From Dendrophyllia cribrosa (taxonomy: Eukaryota; Cnidaria; Anthozoa; Scleractinia; Dendrophylliidae), in NCBI GenBank assembly GCA_024195265.1, contig JAJLRJ010000014.1, forward strand, positions 21,179,480 through 21,243,479: a stretch of DNA of 64,000 nt. The letters are read 5' to 3'. Below the pieces are notes generated by a model. That model was not told the origin of the DNA and made no database searches. It worked only from the letters and a program-made list of their open reading frames with translations. Positions within the stretch are counted from its first letter, which is position 1; each line of letters begins with the position of its first letter. The translations under genes and the position numbers were made by a program. Of the stretch, positions 1 through 10,800 are shown piece after piece.

Positions 1-701
1 TTTCTTCTGATAAAAAAAAGAAAATTCAAAACGGACATCAATTTTCAATTTTTAATTTAAATAAAAAATTGAATGGACGAATGACCCACGGACCGTACAC
101 GGACCAAGAAATATCCGTATATTTGCTTGCTTGCTTTGACTTATTAAACCTAACACTGGTAAACAGAGCCGGTGAAATAATTCCCACTAACTGAAAATAT
201 GAAACAACAGCTACTCAGCTCAACCACTCAGCACACGACTGTCCTGCTGTGTTTGTTTACGGTTATGTTATTTTTAGTTCAAAACCGATCTTCGCTATGG
301 TACGAGCCCTAATCATTCAGCTTCATTTCATTTTACATTTTGCTGTGACCAAAATAAACTCGAATCGGTCCACAAATGCAAATGAATCATCTCGCAAACG
401 ACGCGCCACTTGAAGCTTGCCGGATGTAGTCACTTTCAATTCAACGCCGATAAAAACAAACAGCCGCCGAAATAGATCACTTTCAACTTCAAAATTTAGG
501 ATGAAATCGTGGAGTCAATTGGAGTCAATTAGTCATTAAAACCTGTTTCGTGCATTATTGCCTTAACTTTAGAGCCACTATTAACTGCGCGATTTGTAAA
601 TCTGCTGCATAATACATATACACCACTGTACAACTTTTCACAACTTTTAATAATAAGATGACCCTATACTAAATTATCCAAGTCCACTCATCATGCTATA
701 C
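1..701. other. AT-rich sequence without recognised genes
   Basis: No credible coding exon or paired repeat is seen. There is a small tandem duplication near 510-535 (three partial copies of TGGAGTCAATT). Confidence 0.5.
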
Positions 702-931
702 AAAGCCCCGGCTACACGTTCTAACATTCTTGTACAACATTTTGTTGGTTCAACAATGTAAGAACGTTTAGCATGCCATGTTAGATTATGTTTGACCAAC
801 ACATTTTTGTTGGATAAATGTTTTGATTTCAATCAAACATTTTCGTTCAGCCGCTCCTCCAACCTGGTTATACAACAAATATTGGACGTGTCAGTATATA
901 ACAATGTTAGAACGTGTGGCCGGGGTTTTTA
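702..931. mobile_element. MITE with AAAGCCCCGGCYACACG ends
   Basis: Imperfect terminal inverted repeats of about 26 bp: AAAGCCCCGGCTACACGTTC at the left, and the complement of AACGTGTGGCCGGGGTTTTT at the right. Internal sequence contains further partial inverted copies of the ACAACATTTTGTTGG type. No coding capacity. Confidence 0.7.
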
Positions 932-2240
932 AGACTACCTAAAATAAAACCAACTGAGTAATAAGAACTGCCGGAATTGATAAAAGGAAACAGCGTTCCC
1001 GACAAAATTACACTACTTATTGTCTAAAGTATATAAGATAGAAAAAAAAGAATTGTGCCGGTTGTTTTCTTCATCACAAAATATTAAGCGAAGAACCACT
1101 ATGCAAAGCTTAGACTCGGGATTACATAACATGTTTCATGGTTTACGTGCAGGTAAACTAGACAAACATTCGATTAGATACTATTAAAAAAGCAAACAGA
1201 TAAAAGGATATATAAAAACTAGAAATACATCTACGTTTAACATCATAAGCCGATCTCTACATTCTGAACTAATGGAGAGGAAATTATAAAGCGTTCATTC
1301 ATTATTAAAGTGAGAACCTTAAAATTTTCAGCGGTCAACGTCGCACGTTAAATGCTTTTTTTAATTGTGTGGATTTTTTTTTTTACAAAAAAACAATAGA
1401 GCAGTTTTCAATTGAGTGTCGTAAAACCAAAACCAAAGTAACTACTCTGGCCAATCACAGCAGTCGTAAACAATCCAATGAACCAATCAGAGCTCGAAGC
1501 AAATACATGTAGCCGGCGCCAAGCGCGGGAAAACACGTGCGAGCAAGTCACGATTGGTTTTGGTTTTAGAGATTTTTTAGCCAATCACAAAGCCTAGTAA
1601 TACAAAACCTAAGCAATCACGAAATTACTTTCCACACTCATTGAAAATCGCTTTATAAGTAATGAACAGAAGCAATATAAAGTAATACATTCCTATTGAT
1701 TTCTTGTGATCATCAGGTTATATTTTCGCGCTATAAAATGATCCACGAATTGGTTAGTTTCGACTACTATATTTCAACTATTTATAACAGCTCGTTGTAA
1801 TTATATGATTATAGAACACTGTGTATTTTGAATATACGTTATAACTAACGGGACAACAATGTCACTGCAAAAACAGCTTCGATCATGTTGTAAAAAGCTT
1901 TTAAATCAGAATAATCAGTGAATTCCAAGTTGTAGACGCGCCTGTTTGTTACGACGGAAGCGATCTGCCCCAGGTTACCACTGTAGTGAGCTCCAACTCT
2001 TCTTTTGAGGCCGGCATACTTCAGGGCACTGGAGACTACCCTGCCCGGTTGGACCATACGGAGGTCTGTTATAAGAGAAGAAAGAGAGTCTCACAAAAGA
2101 GTTGATGTACAAGAAGGAGATCACGATGATTCAAAACATTATGTATATTACGATGACTGTCTTGAACATGAGCAAAGACGAGACCTGTCTGCTTTATACA
2201 GTATTTACAAAGAGATCGGATGCTGGCATATAGATAGGCT
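932..2240. other. Non-coding stretch with a cluster of CCAAT motifs
   Basis: Between 1,440 and 1,600 there are three CCAATCA motifs and an inverted ATTGGTTTTGGTTTT/AAAACCAAAACCAAAG pair, which looks like a degraded inverted-repeat element more than a promoter. The opposed ORFs at 1845-2057 and 2005-2265 have no splice signals or family resemblance that I can defend. Confidence 0.4.
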
Positions 2241-2503
2241 CAGGGGCGGATCCAGGAATTTCTGAAAGGGTTGCACCCTTTAATGACTTTCCACGCCATG
2301 GGTGTGGCACGGCGAGCGCCGTAGGCGCGAGCTTTAAGGGGGTCCGAGGGCATGGTACCTCGGAAACGTCTCCGCTTTTTCTGAGACTCAAAAAGCGTTT
2401 GTGAAGTCAAGATATAAAATCTGGAGTTTACCTCAATTCTTAACCAGGAAAAACAAATTTAAAAAAAGCTGCTCAAAAGCTCCTCTCCCCTGGATCCGCC
2501 CCA
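2241..2503. mobile_element. MITE with CAGGGGCGGATCC ends
   Basis: Ends CAGGGGCGGATCCAGG and CCTGGATCCGCCCC are inverted repeats. Internally it carries a GC-rich hairpin (GAGCGCCGTAGGCGCGAGC) and a GGGGGTCCGAGGGCATG block that recurs in other elements here. Same end type as the elements at 17639-17962 and 34994-35151. The target duplication is unclear. Confidence 0.8.
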
Positions 2504-2675
2504 GAGACTATAAATCGATCCTAACATATAAAAGACGCCTTAGATTTTGCTGATCTTATCTTCACCCAAACAACCCATTGGGTTGCATCACTTAAAGCCC
2601 TTTCGAACAGTGATGCGATGTCCCCCCCTCCCCCGTGCCGTTTCCATGAAGTATGAGTTTAATAAGACCAAAGGC

Positions 2676-3093
2676 TTAAAGGGAGGGTATCACGGTTCGG
2701 CGCATGTGCAAGCTATGACGTAACCCATTTAATTTTATTGTTTAGATCAATCGGAAGCGAGTAGATAACTCTGGCAGGAAATTTCCTCGTGAAAATGTCG
2801 CGGTCAGTCAGCTGATTGAATAGATGATTATACATACCCATGTGCGCCATGAAAGCCACCAGAGCGTAGAATAAATCCTTCGGGTCAAAGGTTTTATTCA
2901 GTGTTGACTTTGTCGGTGTAATCCGTTAAAATTTTCTGTGACTTTTGGTCATCCTTGGCTTTGTTTGGACTAATTATAGTATGTGATTATTGAAGTAAAT
3001 GTGAGTGGTTTTTTAACCGATAAAATTGGTAAGAAAGCGAAGAAAGCATTTTAATCTGTGCACATGCGCCGAACCGTGAAACCATCCCTTTAA
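2676..3093. mobile_element. TTAA-ended element, copy 1 (418 bp)
   Basis: Bounded by TTAA on both sides with inverted ends reading AAAGGGAGGGTATCACGG and CCGTGAAACCATCCCTTT. A near-identical 420-bp copy in reverse orientation lies at 10693-11112. It has no transposase, so it is non-autonomous; the TTAA ends suggest piggyBac or Kolobok mobilisation. Confidence 0.8.
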
Positions 3094-3535
3094 TACGGCA
3101 CCGTTCACGGAACTCGCTCAACACAGGGGTAAAAAGCCCATGAATCTTTTCCAACTGTCCAATGACAAGCGATACACAACAAAGTCTGTCTTAACTAGTA
3201 AGGATGAGCCATCAACATTGAAGCGCACTATTTTAGTTACCTTTCAATTTAATGATCTTTTTTATTTTCTCTTCCTCGGTTGTGTCTCCTTCATCGGCTT
3301 TGGATGTCAATTGAAGTTCCAGGGCATCTTCCTCGAAATGCAGTTCTCCAAAATGAGGTCTCTTATTTCCTGTAATTTAATGGACAGTTAGCAAAAATAT
3401 CATTTTTTTTATTTTTATGTTAAATGGCTTCATTAGCACTGATCGGAAATAATTCAGCATGATTTAACTGGATACCAAAGTAGCCTGGCACAATTTGTCA
3501 TCAAACAGCCCGTTACGCGAACTTTCGCACCACCG
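3094..3535. other. Gap, nothing recognised
   Basis: AT-rich; the 83-codon ORF at 3140-3391 is low-complexity and resembles no protein family I know. Confidence 0.4.
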
Positions 3536-3723
3536 CCTATACCATGCGCGATTTAGGGGTAACACTTATTCTTTTGTTAAAACAATAGAATATTAGAGCA
3601 CAAAAGAACGACAATACAATAGAATACAATACCATAGAATATATTAGAATACATAATTTTACCTAATACAATGAATGTGTACAATGTACAATAGAGCTAA
3701 CACCCTAAATCGGGCATCATATG
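3536..3723. mobile_element. MITE with GATTTAGGG ends, copy 1
   Basis: About 188 bp with inverted ends (ATGCGCGATTTAGGGGTAAC and GTTAGC-less complement of CACCCTAAATCGGGCAT). The interior is AT-rich with AATACAATAGAATAC-like repeats. A nearly identical copy is at 46465-46653, differing by about one base in 170, so both inserted or were copied recently. Confidence 0.85.
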
Positions 3724-3889
3724 CCACCGCCCATCCACCGTGCTTACACTCGTTTTGATTCAATTCTTTGTGAAAAGTTATTCTTAACAGCATATTGTTC
3801 TGGCTTAATACCCTAAAAGGTATCAGAATAACGCTGAAAGTTCGATTCAAACACCCTTAGTGCTACCAAGCTTCTAATTTTAACATCTA

Positions 3890-4320
3890 ATTTTAACCCC
3901 CGGGTAACAGGGATCACCTTTATTTACTGAAAGTTCTTTTCTGCAAGTCTAAACCATCCCTATATGTTTCTTGTGGCTATTCAATTAAAGGGACACTGTC
4001 ACGAGGGCGCATGCGCCAGTTTCTGGAATCGAAACTTGAAAATTTTAGCCTAAATTTTCAGTTGAAGTGTCAATTTCAAATGGCGTCGACTGGCGTTCAC
4101 TTTTACTTACTGAAAGTTCTTTTCTACAAGTCTCAACATGGGCTATAGGAAAAGTGCATTTCGACTAAATAAAGTTAATTTACCTGAAATAAAAGTAAAT
4201 TACCCACATTTCAGTAATCCTGGGTTTTTTTTCTGGTCGTTTCTACTCATATATTTTGTGGACAAAGCTTGTAGAACGCTGCGTTCGATTCATAAATAGC
4301 GCTAGCATTCGTTAAGTCTT
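3890..4320. repeat. Dispersed repeat, inverted relative to 6,990-7,330
   Basis: Includes TTAAAGGGACACTGTCACG at about 3986, then sequence around 4,125-4,290 (CATGGGCTATAGGAAAAGTG, TCTGGTCGTTTCTACTCATA) whose reverse complement occurs at 7,080-7,220. A TTAAAGGGACACTGTCACG start also occurs at 36,635. Confidence 0.65.
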
Positions 4321-5511
4321 GGTAACCAAGCGTTTTTTTTCGAACCCTAGGCGTGGGCGCTAAGCATTTGGTGTTAACTTATAAAACCCACTGGGTAGGA
4401 AACAAATCCCAACAGTCATGTTAATTTTATATGGAAGCAAAAGGTGGACAGCCCTGGGGGTCTACACTGGAACTAAATTGGAACTAAGTTGGCGCGAGAA
4501 ACCTGGAAACCAAGTTGTTCGGGGGGTTCTGTGCGGAGTGAAGTGACGGTTTTAATTTTCAAAAAAATATTTTAGGGAGTTTAAGCAACGATCACGGCGG
4601 CGCCAAGGAAAACTTCAAAAAAGAATTCGCGCTGTTTTAAACTACGTTCCAATGAATTATTCCTATTTGTTTAGTTTGTCCAATGTTATGTGACTGGATT
4701 GTCCAGGAGCTGAATTTGTACGGAGGGCTTTTAACTTCAAATAGAGGAAGGAAAATTAACCGTCGTATGTTCACTTTCTCCACAAAACCTATAATTTTAA
4801 TATAACTTGACGTTGTTGTTTTGAAGGTAACGGCAAGGAAATGTACCAAATGTAAAACGCACGTGCAGAGGTATTGTTTTCGCTCATTAAACCTATTGTT
4901 TTGTGCCATTCTCGCTGTCGTCGCGGTCGTGGTTGCTTTTAGTCCTGGCTTGTTTGTTTTTTAGGGAATTTAAAAGTTCCATATAACAAACAAACAAGAA
5001 CTACACGAAAAAATAGAAAATGCCATTACTCTATGGAGAAGTTGGATAATTTGCTCTCATTTGTTGTATTGTAACTTGAGTGAAAACTGCAAAGTCCATC
5101 GTCAAGCTTATTAACTTTTGAACAGCGATCTTTCGATTTTGACAGAGTGTTTCAGCGTGGATGAAACAGCCGAAAAGCGGCAAAGAAAACGAGACAACAG
5201 GCCTAGATGCAGAAGAAGCCCGGCGGATTTTTAATTCTGTCCCGGCTTTAAAAAAAAGAAAGAAACATCTTCCGGTGACATTTTCGTCACAATCATCCCC
5301 TGTGAGGAGAGTCGTCTATTTGTTTTATAACTAGCATTACTAGCAGGGGACTGGACATGACTTACCAGCTGAAGACGATTTTCAAAAACAATTGCCTTTT
5401 CGGCCCAGCGATTGGCCAATAGCCTATATCTCCTAGCAACAGCCGAACCTTTTCCCACCCAGTTATTTTTAGTGGTAACTGTCGGGAAACGGTCGCTCAT
5501 GATCTTGTTAC
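4321..5511. other. Gap, nothing recognised
   Basis: No paired repeats, RNA genes or supported exons seen. The ORFs at 4637-4909 and 5231-5500 lack family resemblance. Confidence 0.4.
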
Positions 5512-5518
5512 GTTATAT

Positions 5519-5778
5519 CAGAAACCCATAAGTGGGTTGAAACGTGTAACACGCATTCACAGCTTCCGAATATTCATTTTTTCCTTAGTACCATATTTGG
5601 AAACCTCTCGGTCCCTCGAGATTGGAAGCAAGTTGTTCTAGCGATTTGATTGGTTAATATTTTTATCTTGATTTTCCATATATGGCTGTAAGAACTTCTT
5701 AGCAAATTGAATAATCGGAAGCTTGTTTTGAAGCGTCCAAGAGACAGTTGCACGTTTCAACCCACTTATGGGTTTCTG
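5519..5778. mobile_element. MITE with CAGAAACCCATAAGTGGG ends and 7-bp TSD
   Basis: Inverted repeats of about 30 bp: CAGAAACCCATAAGTGGG at the left end and CCCACTTATGGGTTTCTG at the right. GTTATAT flanks both sides (5512-5518 and 5779-5785), a 7-bp target duplication. This is close to the 8 bp usual for hAT elements. Confidence 0.85.
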
Positions 5779-5954
5779 GTTATATTTAATTATATTTTAG
5801 TGACCTTCAGTAATTGATCAAAGTAATTAATTGTTTCGCTAGTATTAAAGGAAATTTGTTAAATGTCACAGGAAACGTTGCGATGTCCGCAACTAAGTAA
5901 GCCGAACTTTGTTGTTTAATCACCTAATTAAAGGTAAAACCGCATGTAAAATTA

Positions 5955-6218
5955 ATGAAATCCAGGAGAAAGAAGGAAGACAAAAGGAAAGCCAGAAAAA
6001 GGAGTTCTTTGGCTGTGGAAAATCGAAAGAGTAGAGCTGATGGTGAATATGAGCTAGAGAAGTATGGAGTGCCACAGATGGATAATGTCGATCTAGATAT
6101 TCTTGCTTTGTTTACGTCTCACACTGATAAAGCTTGTTTAGGAGACCTGTTAAACTCTAAATGCTTTATGGGAGAAGCTGAAGAGTTAGTTGAAGAGTTT
6201 TTATCATCAAGCTCTTAA
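5955..6218 (+). CDS. Small hypothetical protein, 87 aa
   Basis: An ORF with a very basic N-terminus (MKSRRKKEDKRKARKRSS), then a more ordered, acidic C-terminal half ending in a serine run. The basic start could act in nuclear localisation or nucleic acid binding, but nothing in it is a family I recognise. It is not inside any repeat I could pair elsewhere in the window. It may be a complete small gene, a terminal exon or chance; there is no clear promoter or poly(A) signal. Confidence 0.3.
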   Translation: MKSRRKKEDKRKARKRSSLAVENRKSRADGEYELEKYGVPQMDNVDLDILALFTSHTDKACLGDLLNSKCFMGEAEELVEEFLSSSS

Positions 6219-6975
6219 ACACCAACAAAAACATGTATCACTTTGATAATCTTGTCAAGTTAATTTCAGTCTTGTTACCTGCATTTCCAGTTTATTAATT
6301 AGGTCCAGTGGTGAATCTAGAGGGGTGTCCTGAGGTTCATGTGATACTTACTTTTGGCTTAAAATTTCTGTACATTTAATGTCAATCGGCATTTGTTGTT
6401 GTTTTGCTGTTGGGAACACCAGAGCTCTCAAGTTGATTTGCTGGGAAAGAGTGAGTTTTTCGACGGCTACGCCGTCGAGTGTGACGCCGCAGGCGTCACT
6501 TCCCTAGGGGGTCTGGGGGCATGCCCCCCAGAAAATTTTGAAAAATTTAAGTAGCTAAGACGCGTTTTCCTTTATTCTGAGCGGAAATGTGACCCTTTAA
6601 AAGTGACTATCCGCCATTGTCAAAATCAGTCCCAGAAAGTAATGAGTATCATTTTTAGTGATGTGACCAGATTGGCGAACTGCTCATGGCTCTGTTACTA
6701 TAATTAAAAAACTGTTAGTTCTGTTTTATTTTTGAATGCCATATAAGTATTAAATCAGTCCGGAAAATAATGAGTATAATTTAAGTGAAATATCTTTGGT
6801 ATTTGGGTCTTAAAGTCAGTTTTTCAGTTGCCCCCCCCCCCCCCCCCCCCCACTTATCCAGAAATTTACATGTTACCCCCCCTCCCTAAGGATGTGAGTT
6901 TATATTGTTCCCCCCCCCCCCCCCCCTCCAGGTAATTACTGCAGAGTCCCTAACGCAGAAGTGTGAATAATAAAA
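6219..6975. repeat. GC-hairpin repeat fragment and C-tracts
   Basis: 6,465-6,545 holds GACGGCTACGCCGTCG and GACGCCGCAGGCGTCAC hairpins followed by GGGGGTCTGGGGGCATGC, the same core as in the CAGGGGCGG MITEs, but without recognisable ends. Poly-C tracts lie at 6831-6850 and 6912-6926. Confidence 0.6.
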
Positions 6976-6989
6976 TCATTTGACGAAAG

Positions 6990-7330
6990 TATACAGTCTA
7001 AGTTTGTCGAGCCAGCACCGTACAGAATTTCTCACAGTACAAGGGAGGAGTTCTGGAACAGTAACATCGTGCGCAGCGTTCTGAAAGCTTCGTCCGCAAA
7101 ATATATGGGTAGAAACGACCAGAAAAGACACAGAACTACTCAAATGTAAGAAATTTACGTTTATTTCAGATAAATTAAACTTCATTTTGTCGAAATGCAC
7201 TTTTCCTATAGCCCATGGTCTCAACCATCACTATACGTTTCTCGTGGTCTGGATATTTTTCGGACTTTTACGAAAGTGACTGTAAACCCAATTGGGGATC
7301 ACCTTAGATTGGGTTCATGTAACAGCTATT
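6990..7330. repeat. Dispersed repeat, partner of 3,890-4,320
   Basis: Reverse-complement similarity to 4,125-4,290 (CACTTTTCCTATAGCCCATG). It lies just 3' of the SSD-PKS gene and probably overlaps its 3' flank. Confidence 0.6.
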
Positions 7331-7367
7331 CAATTAAGCGAATTTAAGTCACCGTAAAATACTGATC

Positions 7368-7811
7368 TTAGATTACTAGGATTTTGTTACTGATTTCCAC
7401 ACAAAGATTACATGAATGCACACACACATACACACATAATACAAATACAATAACTAAGAACAAAGGTTTGCAATAGAGATTATCATTACCATTCTTTGAG
7501 TGAAGGAACACATTTACTCCTCTGAAAAGTTTTTCCACGGCTCGCCTCTGACTAAACGTCCGCGTAGGCCTGGGGAATTCTGGAAACAGTACACGGTAGT
7601 TGAATGCTAGGGCCGTTGCTAGGATACTTCCTGTCACGTGAGCATGAGGTGCCTCACTCATGGAGTAATGGTCACCAGGACAAACGAGTACTGTTGTTCC
7701 TCCATCTACTAACTGACCCCACATCTCCTCGACGCTATATGGTGAGCGAGCCCGGGGCGAGAAGCAGGTGTTTTGGCATTTGAGGAATGTCAGTGGACCC
7801 CTGTAGCGAAC
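7368..7811 (-). CDS. SSD-PKS exon 11: thioesterase histidine and C-terminus
   Basis: The exon opens after TTATTAATAG as VRYRGPLTFLKCQ and reaches VLVCPGDHYSMSEAPHA, where His3397 (codon 7668-7670) completes the thioesterase triad. The frame stays open to a stop at 7368, but the last 35 or so codons are hydrophobic and overlie a CA-rich microsatellite, so they are probably not coding. A possible donor AAGAATG|GTAATG at 7490 would end the exon earlier; no further exon or AATAAA signal was recognised downstream. The C-terminus is therefore open. Confidence 0.78.
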   Translation of the reverse strand, partial: VRYRGPLTFLKCQNTCFSPRARSPYSVEEMWGQLVDGGTTVLVCPGDHYSMSEAPHAHVTGSILATALAFNYRVLFPEFPRPTRTFSQRRAVEKLFRGVNVFLHSKNGNDNLYCKPLFLVIVFVLCVYVCVHSCNLCVEISNKILVI

Positions 7812-10800
7812 CTATTAATAAAAAGGCGTTTACAATAGTTTTCATACAAGGACCATGTAAGCTGTATTACTACCAGGCGGCAATGTAACGATTTGACGAA
7901 GCAGTAAACTAAACCTGCCAATAAACTTAAGTCAGTTCTCAAGATTGCATCGCTTCCTAAATGGTAAACATCATCGTTGTCAAATGAGCAGAAAACACAC
8001 TTGACGACCAACTCAATTTAAACTTGTTCTCCTCTTTTACGTGACAGTACTCTGTCAAACTTAAATGTTTTAAAGCAGGTCACATACCTTAGGTGGCTGC
8101 CACGCTTGGTGAGTTCTACCTGCGATTTCCTGTTCCCTCAACAGAGAATCCTTTAGAGTCCTCAAATTGTAAAAAGTGAGCCCTTTCTCAAGGCTCCTTT
8201 TCTGTATTTCATCTATGATCCATTCTTGATTGCAGTTCTCCCTCAGTTGTTGGTACTCTTCCATTGTCATTTTCAGAGAATCCACCGCCAGCTTTTTAAG
8301 AAATTTTTCGAACTGAAGCTGAAAGACGCAATTAAACAAAACACCTCTTAAGGAGTTTTAAAAAAACACGAGACCGAATAGAATACCACTTTCAAGCTTT
8401 CTACCAAGAGATATGCCTAGTTCTGACTAGCGACATAAACATAATTATAAGCAGAAGCAGAAGTCCGTCCACGCGAAAACGGCTCCGACATAAGAATAAG
8501 CATAAGCACAAGTTTTTCACCGTTTGCTGACCCAAGCGCAAGTATACGCAAGTCAATAAACACTTAAAACACTTAATGACTGGTCCCGAGGGAAACATCG
8601 GGATTCCAGGGAAACAAAATTCACTGTTTCCCGAGGGATCAGTCATTAAGTGATTTGTTATTGCAACACAAAAAAACACAACATATCACAGTTTGAAAAA
8701 CGCGCCGAGCAGTCCAGGTAAACATCAATCCATCATAATCATGCCACCTTTTGTCACGGTCTGATCACGTGCGCTAGCGGGCAACAGTGCATTGTTACCC
8801 TCTGACGTCAAAATTGTTGCCCACTTTCGCAATGTTGCCCGCTTCGGACAATTGGCGGGAAACAGTATGTTTGTTAGATGTCATGTGACCATGAATCAAC
8901 CAATGAACGCGCGCGTTGTATTGAGAAAAACTGCAGCAATATAACAACGCTAGTTGTTTTTAGTATTGTTTGCTTTGAAACGAGCGCGCGCAAGGCTAAA
9001 CAAAATGTCAATTTTGTAACTTGCGAAGAACTTGAATCTTCTTGCGAGACCGTTTGGCAAATCTTTCCGCAAGTTGCAATTTTTGAAACTTGTGTTGACT
9101 TGCGTACCAGTTTGGTCAGGGCTTTAAACATTTGCCTTACGGGGCATGTACTCTTCCCACCTACTAAAGTTGTAACCCGGTGTTCTTCGGCCCTTCCAAT
9201 GCAAGCAACCAACTGGCCATCCACCCATCAATTGTTATAACTAATTCAGTTATCGAGCGTAGCTTATTCTACGATTTGCGTGAACATATTCTGCCGGCGT
9301 ATCTGAATGTAACTGGGTTATTAATTTTATAAAGCATCTCGGTTCCTATTAACTTCCTATTTCACAAACCTCAACATGCAGACGTTGCGAATTTACGTCC
9401 TCCTGCATGGAAGCCAATCTAGTGCTGACAGTCCACGAACGGGGAGACCACGGAAATATGTCAATCATCGCCACGAACTCCACCCTCTGGTTCTGTTCTG
9501 TCAACAAGGAAGCTATTTCGTAGGCGACCAGCCCTCCGTATGAGTACCCACCTAGAAAGTAGGGTCCATGACGCTGCTCCTTGCTGATCAGCTGAACATA
9601 ATGTGTGGCAAGTTCACGCACTCCACCCCAGTCCTCACTCACTGCTGTTGGGTCGGTAAAGCCCAGAGCATAGAAGGACACTAAATCCTAAGAGAAAGAA
9701 AATTACACATTTTATTATTGACTTTCTGCAATAGGATGAGATGGGATGCCACGCGCCATTTGTTTAGTTAAGAAGCCTTTTAACAGTAGATCCTTAGTAG
9801 GTCAAGATATAAGTCGGCTTGTCTCCCTATGATCGCCAACGGTAGCGGACGATCGCTGGCCTGTAAAATAATCGCGCGATCATTTGTAATTGACCAGCTA
9901 TGAGTCCAAAATTTGTCCTTAAATCCTGGCAGATCCTAATAGAGAAGCCCTCTGCAACAGTTTAAATAGATTTTGATTTCAATCACCCGCAGCCACTTCT
10001 CCAACCACTTTGGGGGGTGCCTATAACACTCCGAGTACAATAGAAGATTTTGACAGCTTTTCCAATCTCCCGCTTCAGATCTTGGTAATTATGATTATTA
10101 TAATTATTATTGTTTGTTTGTTTATTTATTTACTTACTATTATTTTGTCAAATTTACCTGTCCCTGAAATCCTGTGGATATCGGTACCAAACTCATGGCA
10201 TAACGGTGTGATGGGTGGACACAGAAAAACTTAATGCTTGAGCCCTCGGGAGTGTACAGACGTACAACTTGTATCTGGCTATCTGGAGACGTACCAGTAG
10301 TGTCGTGTGGTTTTGCAGGTTGATTTTCTTTGCTATCGCTGTTTTGAGGTTGTTCATCGGATGGCTGCGAATTGCGTTCGACTGCATGTTGTCTACTGAG
10401 CCTGTCGTCAATATCTCTCGCCAATTTTATCGGGGTTGTGTCAGGCTGCATGAAGTAGTATACCTAAAAATAATAATTTGACGTTTATTTTAATTAGTAG
10501 TGTTGGTAATTGTTTTTATTATTGTTATAGTAGATGTTACGGCTCATAGTAGATGTCAGTAGATGTTTCGGCTCACTTAAAAACTTTTCTTTTAGTTCAT
10601 GTTTGTGATACCGTACTGAAATGAAGATAATGATGATAATGATGATGATGATATCGTGTTAGGTTTATGGTGACACAGTACTCAACTCTTTCTTAAAAGG
10701 ATGGTTTTACGGTTCGGCGCATGTGCACAGATTAAAATACTTTATTGGCTTTCTTACCAATTTTATCGGTTAAAAAAAAACACTCACATTTACTTCAATA

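Noticed and set aside
1845..2265. Coding exons on either strand near 2 kb
   Set aside because: The frames overlap on opposite strands, lack exon borders, and the plus-strand frame runs into a MITE.
8874..9240. Overlapping 116- and 120-codon ORFs on opposite strands
   Set aside because: They lie in an intron of the fusion gene, partly within a dispersed repeat, and have no family resemblance or splice signals.
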